From Roseateles_B sp041912595 (GTDB lineage Bacteria > Pseudomonadota > Gammaproteobacteria > Burkholderiales > Burkholderiaceae_C), in contig JAYRMR010000019.1 in NCBI GenBank assembly GCA_041912595.1, positions 26,276 through 90,275 on the forward strand: a stretch of DNA of 64,000 nt, in the 5' to 3' direction. The notes beneath the pieces were generated by a model that was not told the origin of the DNA, made no database searches, and was given only the letters and a program-made list of their open reading frames with translations. Made by a program: the position numbers and the translations under genes. This document shows positions 55,955 through 64,000 of this stretch, one piece after another. The first letter of the stretch is position 1. Every line of letters begins with the position of its first letter.

Positions 55955-56841
55955 GCAGCCCGCAAAATGCCCAGCACAGCGCCCAGCACAGCGCCCAGCA
56001 CAACGCCCCGCAGGTCAGCCAGCTCTCCGGCGTCGGGGACCTCGGCGTGCCCTTCGACGTCTTCATCCAGGCGCTGACCCTGCAGCTGGACAAGGCCCAG
56101 GCCGCCATGGCGCTCAAGGCCCGCGTGGGCAAGCTGCCGCTGACCTTTGCCGTCAAGGACGTGCAGCTGGACCTGCGCGCCTTCGTGCGCATGGTCGAGG
56201 ACGACGTCTGGGTGCGCCCCGCCGGCCCCGGCGACGCCGAGGCCAGCAGCATCAAGCTCGCGCTGACCACGGTCACCAAGCCCATGATCGACGAGAACGC
56301 CGTCAGCTACGAGGCCCACGACGCCAAGCTGGACCTCAAGGAAGCGCTGGGCGAGCGCATCAGCACCGAGGAGCAGCGGCAGCTGGAGCGCATCGGCGTG
56401 CACACCATCCAGCAGCTGCAGGAGCTGAAGAAGTCCGCCGGGGCCGATGTCGTCGCCCGCCTCGCGCGCATGCCGGTGAACCGCCTGCAGCAGGCCATGA
56501 TGGCCGCGACGGCCCCGCGCGTGCAGCGCGTGGACAGCGCCCCCGCGGCCGGCGGCGGCGATGGCAGCGGCCCGGTCCGCCCGCGCATCACCCTCAGCGC
56601 GCCCTCGATGAAGGCCGGGCGCCTGCCGCTGGTGCGCGTCAACGGCCAGACGCTGCCGGTGCGCCAGGCCGAGGCCATGGCCCTGGAGCTGAGCGTGGAT
56701 CCCGAGCACCTCGACCAGGAGGCCGAGATCGACTTCGGAGACGGCGAGACCGCCCGGCTGCGCCTCAGCAGCGGCGCGCTCGGCCACTGGAACGAAGCGC
56801 AAGGCGCGGCGCCCGCCTCCGCCGCGGAGGCCCAGCCATGA
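55951..56841 (+). CDS. Protein with trypco2-like N-terminal domain and helical C-terminal part
   Basis: A 296-residue protein. Residues ~20-120 have the same helix-then-strands plan as the previous gene (VFIQALTLQLDKAQAAMALKA, LPLTFAVKDVQLDLRAFV, SIKLALTTVTKP). A helix-hairpin-helix-like stretch follows (ISTEEQRQLERIGVHTIQQLQEL), then a small beta domain (LPLVRVNGQTLPV to DFGDGETARL). The HhH-like piece could bind DNA or protein. Starts and stops overlap its neighbours as ATGA, so translation is coupled. Confidence 0.6.
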   Translation: MSSPQNAQHSAQHSAQHNAPQVSQLSGVGDLGVPFDVFIQALTLQLDKAQAAMALKARVGKLPLTFAVKDVQLDLRAFVRMVEDDVWVRPAGPGDAEASSIKLALTTVTKPMIDENAVSYEAHDAKLDLKEALGERISTEEQRQLERIGVHTIQQLQELKKSAGADVVARLARMPVNRLQQAMMAATAPRVQRVDSAPAAGGGDGSGPVRPRITLSAPSMKAGRLPLVRVNGQTLPVRQAEAMALELSVDPEHLDQEAEIDFGDGETARLRLSSGALGHWNEAQGAAPASAAEAQP

Positions 56842-58271
56842 GCGCCCTGCCGGTGGCCTGGCCGACCCACCTGCCGCGGCGCCTGCTGGTGACGCTGCGC
56901 CTGGGCGAGATGCCGGAGCACGTGCCGTCCTGGCGCGCCTGCCAGCGCCATGGCGTGCCCTTCGGCGAGCACCTGGACGGCGGCCCGATCGACCGGCTGC
57001 TGGCGCACTTCGGGGGCGGCATGCGCCTGGCCCGCGTGCACAGCGCCCGCACGCCCCAGCGCGAGGCCCCGGCGCGTGCCGGCGCCCGCCGCTTCGACGA
57101 GATCGAGCAGCTCAGCGGCGTGGCCCGCGTGCTGCGCATCGAGCTGCAGCAGGGCGATCGTCTGCCGGAGCTGATGCAGGCGCTGGCCCAGCTGCCCACC
57201 GTCGAGCATGCCCGTCCCGAGCGCCTGGTGGACATGAGCCTCGACGGCAGCGCCACGCACCCGGCGCCGCTGCCGGCGGCCCTGCCCCAGGCCGCCCTCG
57301 TGGACATGCAGGAGGCCTGGGCGGCGCGCGACCTGATCCGCCTCCCCGAGGCGCTGGCCTACGCGCCAGGCGACCCGACCGTCATCATGGGCCTGGCCGA
57401 CACCGGCGTGGTGATGGACCACCCCGCCCTGCACCGCGCGCTGCGCCCCGGCTTCGACACCGTGGACCTGCAGGCCAGCACCGGCGGCCCGGAGCTCGTG
57501 GGTGACGACCGCGGCGCCGACGCCGACCCGCAGGACGAGGTCGGCCACGGCACCGGCTGCGCGGGCATCGTCTGCGCCGACAGCCCGGACCTGCCCCCCG
57601 GCGCGGCCGGCCGGTGCCAGGTCTTGCCTGCCCGCGTGCTGGGCGCCGCGCTCAAGGGCCAGCGCCGCGTCGGCATCGGCTCCGTCGCCAATATCGACGC
57701 CGGCATGAAGCGCCTGATCGACCTCGGCGTGAAGGTCATCAACATGAGCTTCGGCACCGCCTCCTCGCAGCTGAGCCCGGACGAGCCACCGCCCCACAGC
57801 GAGGTCGTGCGCTATGCCCTGGCCCGCGGCGTGATCCTCGTGGCGGCCAGCGGCAACTCCGGCCTCACCGAGCCCTTCTACCCGGCCGCCCTGCCCGGCG
57901 TGATCGCCGTCGGTGCCGTGGACCTGCAGGGCCGGCCCGCGCGCTTCTCGACCCGCGGCGAGCACGTGGCGCTGAGCGCGCCCGGCCAGGGCATCTGGAC
58001 CTGCGGCCTGAACGGCTGGCAGCGCGCCAACGGCACCAGCTTCGCGGCGCCCTTCGTCTCCGCCGTGGCCTCGCTGATGGTGGCCCGGGCCGAGGCCCGC
58101 GCCTGCCCCCTCGACCCCGAGATGACCCGCCGACTGCTCGTCGAGAGCAGCCGGCCCCACGCCCAGGCCGGTGAGTCCGGCATGGGCCGCGGTGTGCTCG
58201 ACGCCCTGGCCGCCCTGCGCGCCCTGGACGACTGGCTGGACCGCCATGACGGCCTGCAGGCCGACGACTGA
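56838..58271 (+). CDS. Subtilisin-like serine protease (S8 family)
   Basis: A 477-residue protease from ATG 56838. An N-terminal ~150-residue region resembles an inhibitor-type propeptide (VARVLRIELQQGDRLPELMQAL, VEHARPERLVDMS). The catalytic domain has Asp188 in MGLADTGVVMDH, His237 in GHGTGCAG and Ser401 in GTSFAAP, all intact, with the oxyanion Asn in ASGNSG. There is no signal peptide, unusual for an S8 protease, so it acts inside the cell or is exported by another route. It may process the giant protein or other products of this operon. Confidence 0.88.
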   Translation: MSALPVAWPTHLPRRLLVTLRLGEMPEHVPSWRACQRHGVPFGEHLDGGPIDRLLAHFGGGMRLARVHSARTPQREAPARAGARRFDEIEQLSGVARVLRIELQQGDRLPELMQALAQLPTVEHARPERLVDMSLDGSATHPAPLPAALPQAALVDMQEAWAARDLIRLPEALAYAPGDPTVIMGLADTGVVMDHPALHRALRPGFDTVDLQASTGGPELVGDDRGADADPQDEVGHGTGCAGIVCADSPDLPPGAAGRCQVLPARVLGAALKGQRRVGIGSVANIDAGMKRLIDLGVKVINMSFGTASSQLSPDEPPPHSEVVRYALARGVILVAASGNSGLTEPFYPAALPGVIAVGAVDLQGRPARFSTRGEHVALSAPGQGIWTCGLNGWQRANGTSFAAPFVSAVASLMVARAEARACPLDPEMTRRLLVESSRPHAQAGESGMGRGVLDALAALRALDDWLDRHDGLQADD

Positions 58272-58300
58272 GCAGTGACCGAGTGACAAGGAGCCCCCAC

Positions 58301-60283
58301 ATGGCCAGCGAAAAGCCCAAGAAGACAGCGCAGCGCAAGGCGGCGGCCCCACCGGTCGCGGCCGCCCAGCGTCCCTCCCGCGCCCCGCGCAAGAAGCCGG
58401 CCGCCGCCGCGGCCGCGCCGCCGCCCCGACCCCGCCCGGCCCGCGTCAAGGCGCAGGCCGATTCCTCCCGTGCGGGCCTCGCCGCACCTGAAGCCAAGGC
58501 CCAAGCTGCGGCAGCCACCCCCCAAACAGGAGCCACCCTCATGAACCGCATCCTCTTCATCGATCTCGCCGAACGCGACCGCAACCGCCGGGCCGAGATC
58601 CGCGTCCGCATCGCCAACCTCGAGCGCATCGAGAACACCAAGGCCCGTTCCGGCGGCCTCGGCCCGGACCTGAAGAAGGAGCTGGACGACCTGCGCCTCG
58701 AGCTCGCCGACCGCGACACCACGGACGACCTCTACCGCGGCGTGGCCGAGCAGGTCTCGGGCAAGTCCTGGGACGTGCTGTCGCAGAGCGGCAAGACCGA
58801 CTACGTGATGCGCTACGGCTTCATGGGCAGCCAGTACGGCGTGCAGCCCAATGATCTGGGCGTCGAGGAGAAGGAGATCCTGGCCGTCTGCGGCCTGCTG
58901 CTGCTGGACGGCATCCAGGGCCCGGGCAACCTGAACTTCGTGGCCAAGGTCACGATCGCCCGCGGCGAGTTCGAGCAGAACCGCGCCCTGTTCATGGCCG
59001 CCTTCAACCGCTTCACCACCCGCCACGAGGTGACGCTGCGGTCGCAGATCGACAAGGGCTATGTCGACCCCGAGGCGCCCGGCTTCATCAGCGGCCGCAC
59101 CGGCACCAGCACCAGCACCAAGGGCAGCAGCTATCTGGTGCCGGACATCGACGACCCGGTCTATGCCGTCTCGGCCAACAGCCTCGCGGCCATCGTGCGC
59201 CGCATCCGCGACGAGGGCATCTCGCCCAACGACCCCTGGCTCGTGAGCCGCATGGACAACGCCTTCAACCTGCTGACCGGCATGGTGGAAGGCGCCCCGC
59301 CCTCGGCCCTGGAGATCATGCTGCCCGACCTCGAGGAGGCCGTGGACGTGGAGATCCAGAAGGAGAACCTCCAGGCCTCGCAGGCCATCTACTTCGCCTA
59401 CCAGCTGGAGGAGATGCGCATGTTCCAGGTCGTGGACAAGATCGTGGACCTCTTCCGCGGCGGCCTGCTGCCGCTGGGCAAGGGCACGGTGGGCGACAAG
59501 CTGTTCAAGTACTTCAAGACCAGCACCGAGCGCATCACCGAGGCCGAGCGCCGCGAGCTCTACTACCGCATGTTCGGCGCGCCCGGCGGCAATCCGAACG
59601 CCGGCGACCCGAACCGGGACTTCAACGAGCTGTGGCTGCGCTTCGTCTCGGCGGTGTCCAGCTTCGCCCGCCAGATCTCGGTGGAGCGCCTGCTGCGCAA
59701 CAACGTGCCCATGGCCGTCAGCCAGGAGCAGGTGCGCAAGGCCGCGCGGGACCTCGGCGCCAACCTCTCGCGCAACGGCTATGGCATCGCCTACTTCGCC
59801 GCGACGGAGCTGCAGAACACCATCATCAACTTCCGCGACATCCTGCAGGACGCCGATCTGCGCTCGGCCTTCGGCGCCCGCGACATGTGGCAGGTGATCG
59901 ACATGGTGAACGTCAACTACCTGGGCGGCGCCAAGAACACGCACCGCTTCCGCACGCAGTCCCGGGCCGGCGCCATCATCATTCGCTGGATCTCCGAGAA
60001 CATCCAGCGGCTGGCCAACATCTCGGGCCCGGTGCTCTCCATCGACGAGATCTCCAACCCGCAGATGCGCATCTCGAGCGGCGCCAACCCGACACTCAAG
60101 CCCACCGACTGGGACCTGGTCAACGCCTGCGAGCAGTGGCTGGCCGTGATGGGCGTGCAGGAGCAGAGCGTCGAGCAGTACTCGCAACCCATCGAGGCGC
60201 CGGCCATGACGAGCCGCCCCATCGACATGCCCCAGGCCGCGCGCGACGTGCTGGCCTCGGTCGGCGTGAACCTGCCGGTCTGA
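58301..60283 (+). CDS. Large protein of unknown function with a basic N-terminal tail, 660 residues
   Basis: ATG 58301 follows AAGGAG. The first ~80 residues are Lys/Arg/Ala/Pro-rich (KKTAQRKAAAPP, RPRPARVK) and disordered; a second ATG at 58541 with its own AGGAG would give a shorter form starting MNRILFIDLAERDRNRR. The folded part is mostly alpha-helical (DDLYRGVAEQVSGKSWDVL, GVEEKEILAVCGLLLLDG, VEIQKENLQASQAIYF) and has no catalytic motif I recognise. A structural or scaffold role is possible. It is followed 16 bases later by a strong AGGAGG and the next gene. Confidence 0.7.
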   Translation: MASEKPKKTAQRKAAAPPVAAAQRPSRAPRKKPAAAAAAPPPRPRPARVKAQADSSRAGLAAPEAKAQAAAATPQTGATLMNRILFIDLAERDRNRRAEIRVRIANLERIENTKARSGGLGPDLKKELDDLRLELADRDTTDDLYRGVAEQVSGKSWDVLSQSGKTDYVMRYGFMGSQYGVQPNDLGVEEKEILAVCGLLLLDGIQGPGNLNFVAKVTIARGEFEQNRALFMAAFNRFTTRHEVTLRSQIDKGYVDPEAPGFISGRTGTSTSTKGSSYLVPDIDDPVYAVSANSLAAIVRRIRDEGISPNDPWLVSRMDNAFNLLTGMVEGAPPSALEIMLPDLEEAVDVEIQKENLQASQAIYFAYQLEEMRMFQVVDKIVDLFRGGLLPLGKGTVGDKLFKYFKTSTERITEAERRELYYRMFGAPGGNPNAGDPNRDFNELWLRFVSAVSSFARQISVERLLRNNVPMAVSQEQVRKAARDLGANLSRNGYGIAYFAATELQNTIINFRDILQDADLRSAFGARDMWQVIDMVNVNYLGGAKNTHRFRTQSRAGAIIIRWISENIQRLANISGPVLSIDEISNPQMRISSGANPTLKPTDWDLVNACEQWLAVMGVQEQSVEQYSQPIEAPAMTSRPIDMPQAARDVLASVGVNLPV

Positions 60284-60299
60284 GCCCAGGAGGCCCGCC

Positions 60300-61355
60300 A
60301 TGACGCAACCGATGTTCAAGCATGTGGCGCAGTCGCTGGCGGTGGCCTCGCGCCGCCTCGGCGTCAGCGACCCCATGGACTACGTGGGGCCCATGCTGCA
60401 GCGCAGCTTCGCCCGGCCCGAGAACGACCTGGCCTACGCGAACAACGCGCTGACGCCCGGCGCCGTGCCCTACGAGCCCTCCTTCTCGGAGAGCGAGCCG
60501 CGCATGCTGCGCTTCACCATCTCGCCGCTGGAGCCCGAGGCCAGCCCCATGGCCCGGCGCGACGAGGCCACGCGCGAGCTGCGCCGGCTCATCCACCCGA
60601 TCTTCGGGCGCGATGCGCTGCGCTGGTTCGACGAACGCAGCGAGGCCTGGCGCGGGATGTCGGGCCTGTCGTGGATGAACTTCGGCGCCTGGTTCGGCAG
60701 CGCCTTCGACGAGGACGGTCTCTACGCCGCCAAGATCTACTACGAGCTCAACCCGCAGCAGATCGAGGCGCTCTCGCCCGGCCTCTCGCGCCTCACCCGG
60801 CGCGTGATGATGCTGTACCCGCGGCTCATGCCCATCTTCACGAGCATCGGCTGCAAGCGCGATGCCGGCTCGCAGCGCGTGACCTTCATGCACCGCGGCC
60901 CGCTGGTGCTCTCCGAGCTGGGCTCGCTGATGACCGAGCTGGGCCTGGCGCAGCGCCTGCCCTCGCTGATGCGCGCCGTGGGCGTGGCGCTGGGGGGCCG
61001 CTTCGAGCTGCCGCACGGATCGGCGCTGCTGGGCTTGCGCGAAACGCCCGAGGGCGTGGAGCTGAAGCTGGAGATCCTGCTCTCCGCCCTGCCCGACCTG
61101 CCCAGCGGCTTCGTCGACCTCGTGCGCCTGGGCCTCGCCGAACGCCCGCGCCAGCTGATGGCGCTGGAGCGCTGGCTGCAGGCCTTCGGGGTGGACGATG
61201 CGCGCGAGCAGGGGCACTTCTCGGTGCTGTCCGTCCGCGTGACACCGCGCAGCGATGCCCGCATCAGCCTCTACGTGCGCCCCATCGAGTTCGAGCTGCG
61301 CGACCAGCTCAGCGAACGCAACGTGGCCAGCCCGGCCTTGATCCCCGAGGTGTGA
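60300..61355 (+). CDS. Protein of unknown function, 351 residues
   Basis: ATG 60300 follows a perfect AGGAGG seven bases upstream. The N-terminal third is helical (LAVASRRLGVSDPMDYVGPML); the rest alternates helices with spaced strands such as YAAKIYYELNP, SQRVTFMHRGPL, VELKLEIL and ARISLYVRP. The repeated strand-helix units with basic residues are faintly like the ABBA prenyltransferase fold, but no known signature is present, so I leave it unassigned. It overlaps the third paralogue pair by position only, ending one base before its start. Confidence 0.7.
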   Translation: MTQPMFKHVAQSLAVASRRLGVSDPMDYVGPMLQRSFARPENDLAYANNALTPGAVPYEPSFSESEPRMLRFTISPLEPEASPMARRDEATRELRRLIHPIFGRDALRWFDERSEAWRGMSGLSWMNFGAWFGSAFDEDGLYAAKIYYELNPQQIEALSPGLSRLTRRVMMLYPRLMPIFTSIGCKRDAGSQRVTFMHRGPLVLSELGSLMTELGLAQRLPSLMRAVGVALGGRFELPHGSALLGLRETPEGVELKLEILLSALPDLPSGFVDLVRLGLAERPRQLMALERWLQAFGVDDAREQGHFSVLSVRVTPRSDARISLYVRPIEFELRDQLSERNVASPALIPEV

Positions 61356-61356
61356 G

Positions 61357-62748
61357 ATGAGTGCCCTGCCCGCCCCCGCTCCCGCAGCCCCGCCCGTCAG
61401 CGGCGAGACGCTCCAGGCCACCCGCAGCTCCGTGCGGGCCCTGCTCGCGCAGAGTCCGGCCTATGCCAACCTCGCGCCCGAGACGCAGCGCCAGCTGGCG
61501 CACGACCTCGTGCAGGTCGGCGCCTTCCTGGCCGAGCCGGGCATGAAGGTCGACCCGGAGCGGGCGGCACCCGAGGTGCAGTCCCTCGCCGCCGGGGGCC
61601 TGCTGGGCTTCGGCGCGCTGGGCGGCCAGGCCAATGCGCGCGGCAGCACGAGCAACGTCAAGGACATCGAGGCCGACGACGCGCCGGCCTTCGGCGCCGC
61701 CGTGCGCACCGGCGTCGAGCAAGCCGTGGCGATGATCAAGGGCGTGAACTTCCCCGGCTTCGTCAGCGGCCTGATCAACGGCGTCTTCCACAGCATCGTC
61801 ACCAGCTCCATCGAGCAGATGGAGGCCTACGCCAAGCTGGTGGCCGACGTCTCCAAGAGCCTCAACCAGTTCCGCGACGAGAACACCACGGCCAACCAGG
61901 GCCGGGACAACCTCATCGAGCGCTTCCCCGACCTCTTCCAGCTGCAGGAGCCCGGCCAGGGCGACTTCAGCTTCGGCGACGCCCCCGCCACCGGCCCGCG
62001 CGTGACGCTGCGCGAGGACGTGGACGAGAAGGCCGCCCTCGCCCGCATCAACGGCAGCGGCCTGCCCCTGGCCCAGCCGCTGCAGCGCCTCGATGACAAC
62101 CTCATCGAGGCCCTGCTCGTGCCCGCCGCGCGCACCACCATCGCCACCGGCCGCCAGCAACTGCTCGCCACGATGGTGATGATGGGCATGCAGCGCATCG
62201 TGGTCACGGACGGCAAGATCTCCGCCAAGGTGCTGTTCGACTTCCAGGCGCGCGACAACCGCCGCTTCCAGAAGAGCGCCGTCAAGTACGACTACGCGAC
62301 GGACATGTACGGCAATGTGCAGAAGACCCACAGCGGCGAGGGCCAGTGGGACCGCAAGCGCGAGGGCGGCAGCGAGACGCGCAACGACTCCGGCGTGCTG
62401 ACCGGCAAGACCGACGCCAGCAGCTACTCGACCGGCTCCTACAAGTACGACGAGGCACCCGTGGTCACGCTGATGAGCACGAGCCAGCTGCGCGACGACT
62501 CCTCGCTGCAGACCAAGGCCAGCCTCGCCGGCCACGTGGAGGTGAACTTCAAGAGCGACTACCTGCCGCTGGAGAAGATGGCCGACCCGGCCGCCATCGC
62601 CGCCATCCAGATGAACTCGCAGCCGGGCATGGTCAAGACGATGGCGGCGCGGCCGGTCGTGAGCACCCCGGGCGCCGCGGCGCCGGGCGGCGCACCGGCC
62701 CCGGCCGGCGCCCCCGCCGCCACCCCGGCTCCCGCCCCCGCAGCCTGA
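61357..62748 (+). CDS. Paralogous family protein B (no recognised family)
   Basis: A 463-residue protein. Residues ~15-75 (TRSSVRALLAQSPAYANLAPETQRQLAHDLVQVGAFL) form a helical domain shared with the protein at 62759. The core has VNFPGFVSGLINGVFHSIV, SSIEQMEAYAKLV, NQGRDNL, and RQQLLATMVMMGMQRIVV with SAKVLFDFQARD, then Tyr/Ser/Lys-rich segments (KYDYATDMYGN) and VEVNFKSDYLPLEKMA. The end is an Ala/Pro repeat. It shares these blocks, in the same order, with 54621 and 62759. Confidence 0.72.
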   Translation: MSALPAPAPAAPPVSGETLQATRSSVRALLAQSPAYANLAPETQRQLAHDLVQVGAFLAEPGMKVDPERAAPEVQSLAAGGLLGFGALGGQANARGSTSNVKDIEADDAPAFGAAVRTGVEQAVAMIKGVNFPGFVSGLINGVFHSIVTSSIEQMEAYAKLVADVSKSLNQFRDENTTANQGRDNLIERFPDLFQLQEPGQGDFSFGDAPATGPRVTLREDVDEKAALARINGSGLPLAQPLQRLDDNLIEALLVPAARTTIATGRQQLLATMVMMGMQRIVVTDGKISAKVLFDFQARDNRRFQKSAVKYDYATDMYGNVQKTHSGEGQWDRKREGGSETRNDSGVLTGKTDASSYSTGSYKYDEAPVVTLMSTSQLRDDSSLQTKASLAGHVEVNFKSDYLPLEKMADPAAIAAIQMNSQPGMVKTMAARPVVSTPGAAAPGGAPAPAGAPAATPAPAPAA

Positions 62749-62758
62749 GGACGCCACC

Positions 62759-64000
62759 ATGCCAAGCACCGCGCCCCCGCCCCCGGCCTCGCAGGACTGG
62801 CTCGACGACGCCACGCTGGCCACCGTCCGCCCCCAGGTGCGGGCGCTGCTGGCCCAGAGCGAGGGCTTCCGCGCGCTGCCGGCCGAGCAGCAGCGCGAGA
62901 TCGCCCAGACCATGGTGCGCGTGGCCTCCTTCATGGCCAATCCCCAGGGCCTGGCGCGCGAGGAGTTCGAGCGGCCCGTGGTGCGCAAGGACGGTGGCTC
63001 AGCGGATGAGCCTGCGCAGCGGCCCCGCAGCGAGGCGGCGTCCGCGGAGGCGCTGGCCGGCGGCGTCGATGCCGCCAAGAACAAGGCCTCCGACAAGGTG
63101 GGCACCTTCGCCGGCGCCGACTTCAAGGCCGGCGCCCTGCAGCAGGGCACGGAGCAGTTCAAGAACCTCGTCAGCGCGGTCGACTTCCCGGCTTTCGTGG
63201 GTGGGCTGATCCAGAACGTGTTCCAGGCCATCGTCAACGCCAGCATCCAGCAGATGCAGGCCTATGGCGAGCTGCTGAAGTCCGTCGCCCAGACGGTGGA
63301 CCAGTTCGCGCAGGACAACATCAGCCTCGACCAGGCCCGCGGCTGGCTCAGCGACAAGTTCCCCGACGCGTTGAGCATGGGCCGCGGGGACGGCGACGAG
63401 GGCACCGGCCCGCGCCTGCGCCTGCGCAACGAGGACAACGAGGGGGCGCTCGCCCGCATCAACCAGGAGCTGCAGCTGCTCAAGCCCGTCACCGACCTCT
63501 CCGACGAGGAGCAGGAGGGCCGGCTCGTGGCCGCCGCCCGCGTGCAGATGGCGCGCTCGCGCCAGCAGCTGCTGGCCTCGATGACGCTGCTGGGCATCAA
63601 CCGCATCGTGATCACCGACGGCGCCATCAATGCCAAGGTGGTGTTCGACTTCCGCGCCAGCGACCAGGCCCTGCGCAAGGCCAAGGCCGGGCTCACGGAC
63701 CGCGACCACATGCACAACACCAACACCTCCGCCGCGGCCGGCGGCTTCCTCGGCTGGGGCGCGGCCACGGTGAACCGCAACGACTACGACCACATGACGA
63801 CGGTGCAGTCCTCGGTGGACGAGAGCAGCGAGTCCAAGGCCTCGCTCAAGGCCAAGCTCACGGGCGAGGTGCGGGTGAACTTCAAGAGCGACTACTTCCC
63901 CATGGAGAAGCTGGCCACGCCGGGCATGCTGGCGTCGATCCAGGGCAATGCCACGCCCTTCGATCCGAACCCGCCACGCCCCGCGGCACCGGCCGCGCCG
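62759..64000 (+). CDS. Paralogous family protein C, cut by the window end
   Basis: Open from ATG 62759 to the last base, at least 414 residues. It has the same N-terminal helical domain (ATVRPQVRALLAQSEGFRAL), a longer Ala/Lys linker, and the same core as protein B: VDFPAFVGGLIQNVFQAIV, ASIQQMQAYGELL, SLDQARGWL, SRQQLLASMTLLGINRIVI with AKVVFDFRASD, and VRVNFKSDYFPMEKLA. The stop codon lies outside the window. Confidence 0.75.
   Translation, partial: MPSTAPPPPASQDWLDDATLATVRPQVRALLAQSEGFRALPAEQQREIAQTMVRVASFMANPQGLAREEFERPVVRKDGGSADEPAQRPRSEAASAEALAGGVDAAKNKASDKVGTFAGADFKAGALQQGTEQFKNLVSAVDFPAFVGGLIQNVFQAIVNASIQQMQAYGELLKSVAQTVDQFAQDNISLDQARGWLSDKFPDALSMGRGDGDEGTGPRLRLRNEDNEGALARINQELQLLKPVTDLSDEEQEGRLVAAARVQMARSRQQLLASMTLLGINRIVITDGAINAKVVFDFRASDQALRKAKAGLTDRDHMHNTNTSAAAGGFLGWGAATVNRNDYDHMTTVQSSVDESSESKASLKAKLTGEVRVNFKSDYFPMEKLATPGMLASIQGNATPFDPNPPRPAAPAAP

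Noticed and set aside
55746..56837. Upstream extension of the subtilisin frame
   Set aside because: It overlaps the trypco2-like genes in another frame and is Pro/Ala/Arg-rich; the ATGA overlap at 56838 is a better start.
60300..61355. ABBA-type prenyltransferase assignment
   Set aside because: Only a vague strand-helix periodicity supports it; no substrate or metal motif is visible.
49512..64000. Prophage or phage-tail-like origin of the protease-rich operon
   Set aside because: No terminase, portal, capsid, sheath, tube, baseplate or integrase signature was recognised. The murein hydrolases alone do not show a phage origin. The idea remains open for the unassigned proteins.

Overview
The window comes from a very GC-rich proteobacterium. 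The gene content (DapA followed by a BamC-type lipoprotein, a split ParE/ParC locus, a RoxA-like ribosomal oxygenase, TrhP/YegQ, the DCC/SDR/DoxX/DUF2269 operon) points to a betaproteobacterium of the Burkholderiales, near the Roseateles/Rubrivivax group. That placement is inference from gene content and base composition; no rRNA or tRNA gene is visible. No transposase, integrase, phage structural gene or CRISPR array was recognised.

Layout. 0.1-8.4 kb: a class III cyclase-STAND ATPase-TPR signalling protein, a 1265-residue fusion of a DyP-type peroxidase with a P450-like domain, and an EAD-like/trypsin-like protein of the conflict-system type. 8.5-14.6 kb: PPi-type phosphofructokinase, a P-loop kinase-like protein, a solute-binding protein, TrhP and an RCC1-repeat lipoprotein. 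14.8-18.6 kb: a GbsR/MarR regulator with a palindromic operator that recurs before the DCC-SDR-DoxX-DUF2269 operon, then MgtC. 18.6-30.5 kb (all minus strand): parE, acetylpolyamine amidohydrolase-like, GNAT, lytic transglycosylase, parC, then three overlapping genes for an Mks/Jet-like condensin. 30.6-39.9 kb: a modified amidohydrolase, an MFS transporter, a tiny membrane peptide, an SDR, a methyltransferase, dapA, bamC, a 585-base intergenic region with strong secondary structure, an Ala-rich small lipoprotein, an unknown protein and a RoxA-like oxygenase. 40.0-47.6 kb: a sigma-54-type promoter with an upstream palindrome driving a periplasmic adaptor, an ABC ATPase, a permease, an NtrC-type response regulator and a histidine kinase. 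47.6-49.2 kb: a SlyD-like PPIase and a SARP/BTAD regulator.

49.5 kb to the end: the most unusual region. It starts after four perfect GTGATG direct repeats at exact 11-bp periodicity, the geometry of a SARP operator, lying directly between the SARP gene and the first gene. Tightly packed, often overlapping genes then encode a small protein, a 1602-residue protein with five apparent enzyme domains (permuted NlpC/P60-like, trypsin-like, amidase_2, CHAP, transglycosylase-like), three paralogous proteins of an unrecognised family (the last cut by the window end), two small proteins resembling trypsin-co-occurring domain 2, a subtilisin, and two large proteins of unknown function. None has an obvious Sec signal peptide. 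I propose this as an undescribed SARP-controlled, protease-rich effector or conflict-type system.

A 15-base motif (GCAAGACCTGACCCC) recurs exactly four times and with one mismatch three more times across the first 46 kb, mostly inside coding sequence.
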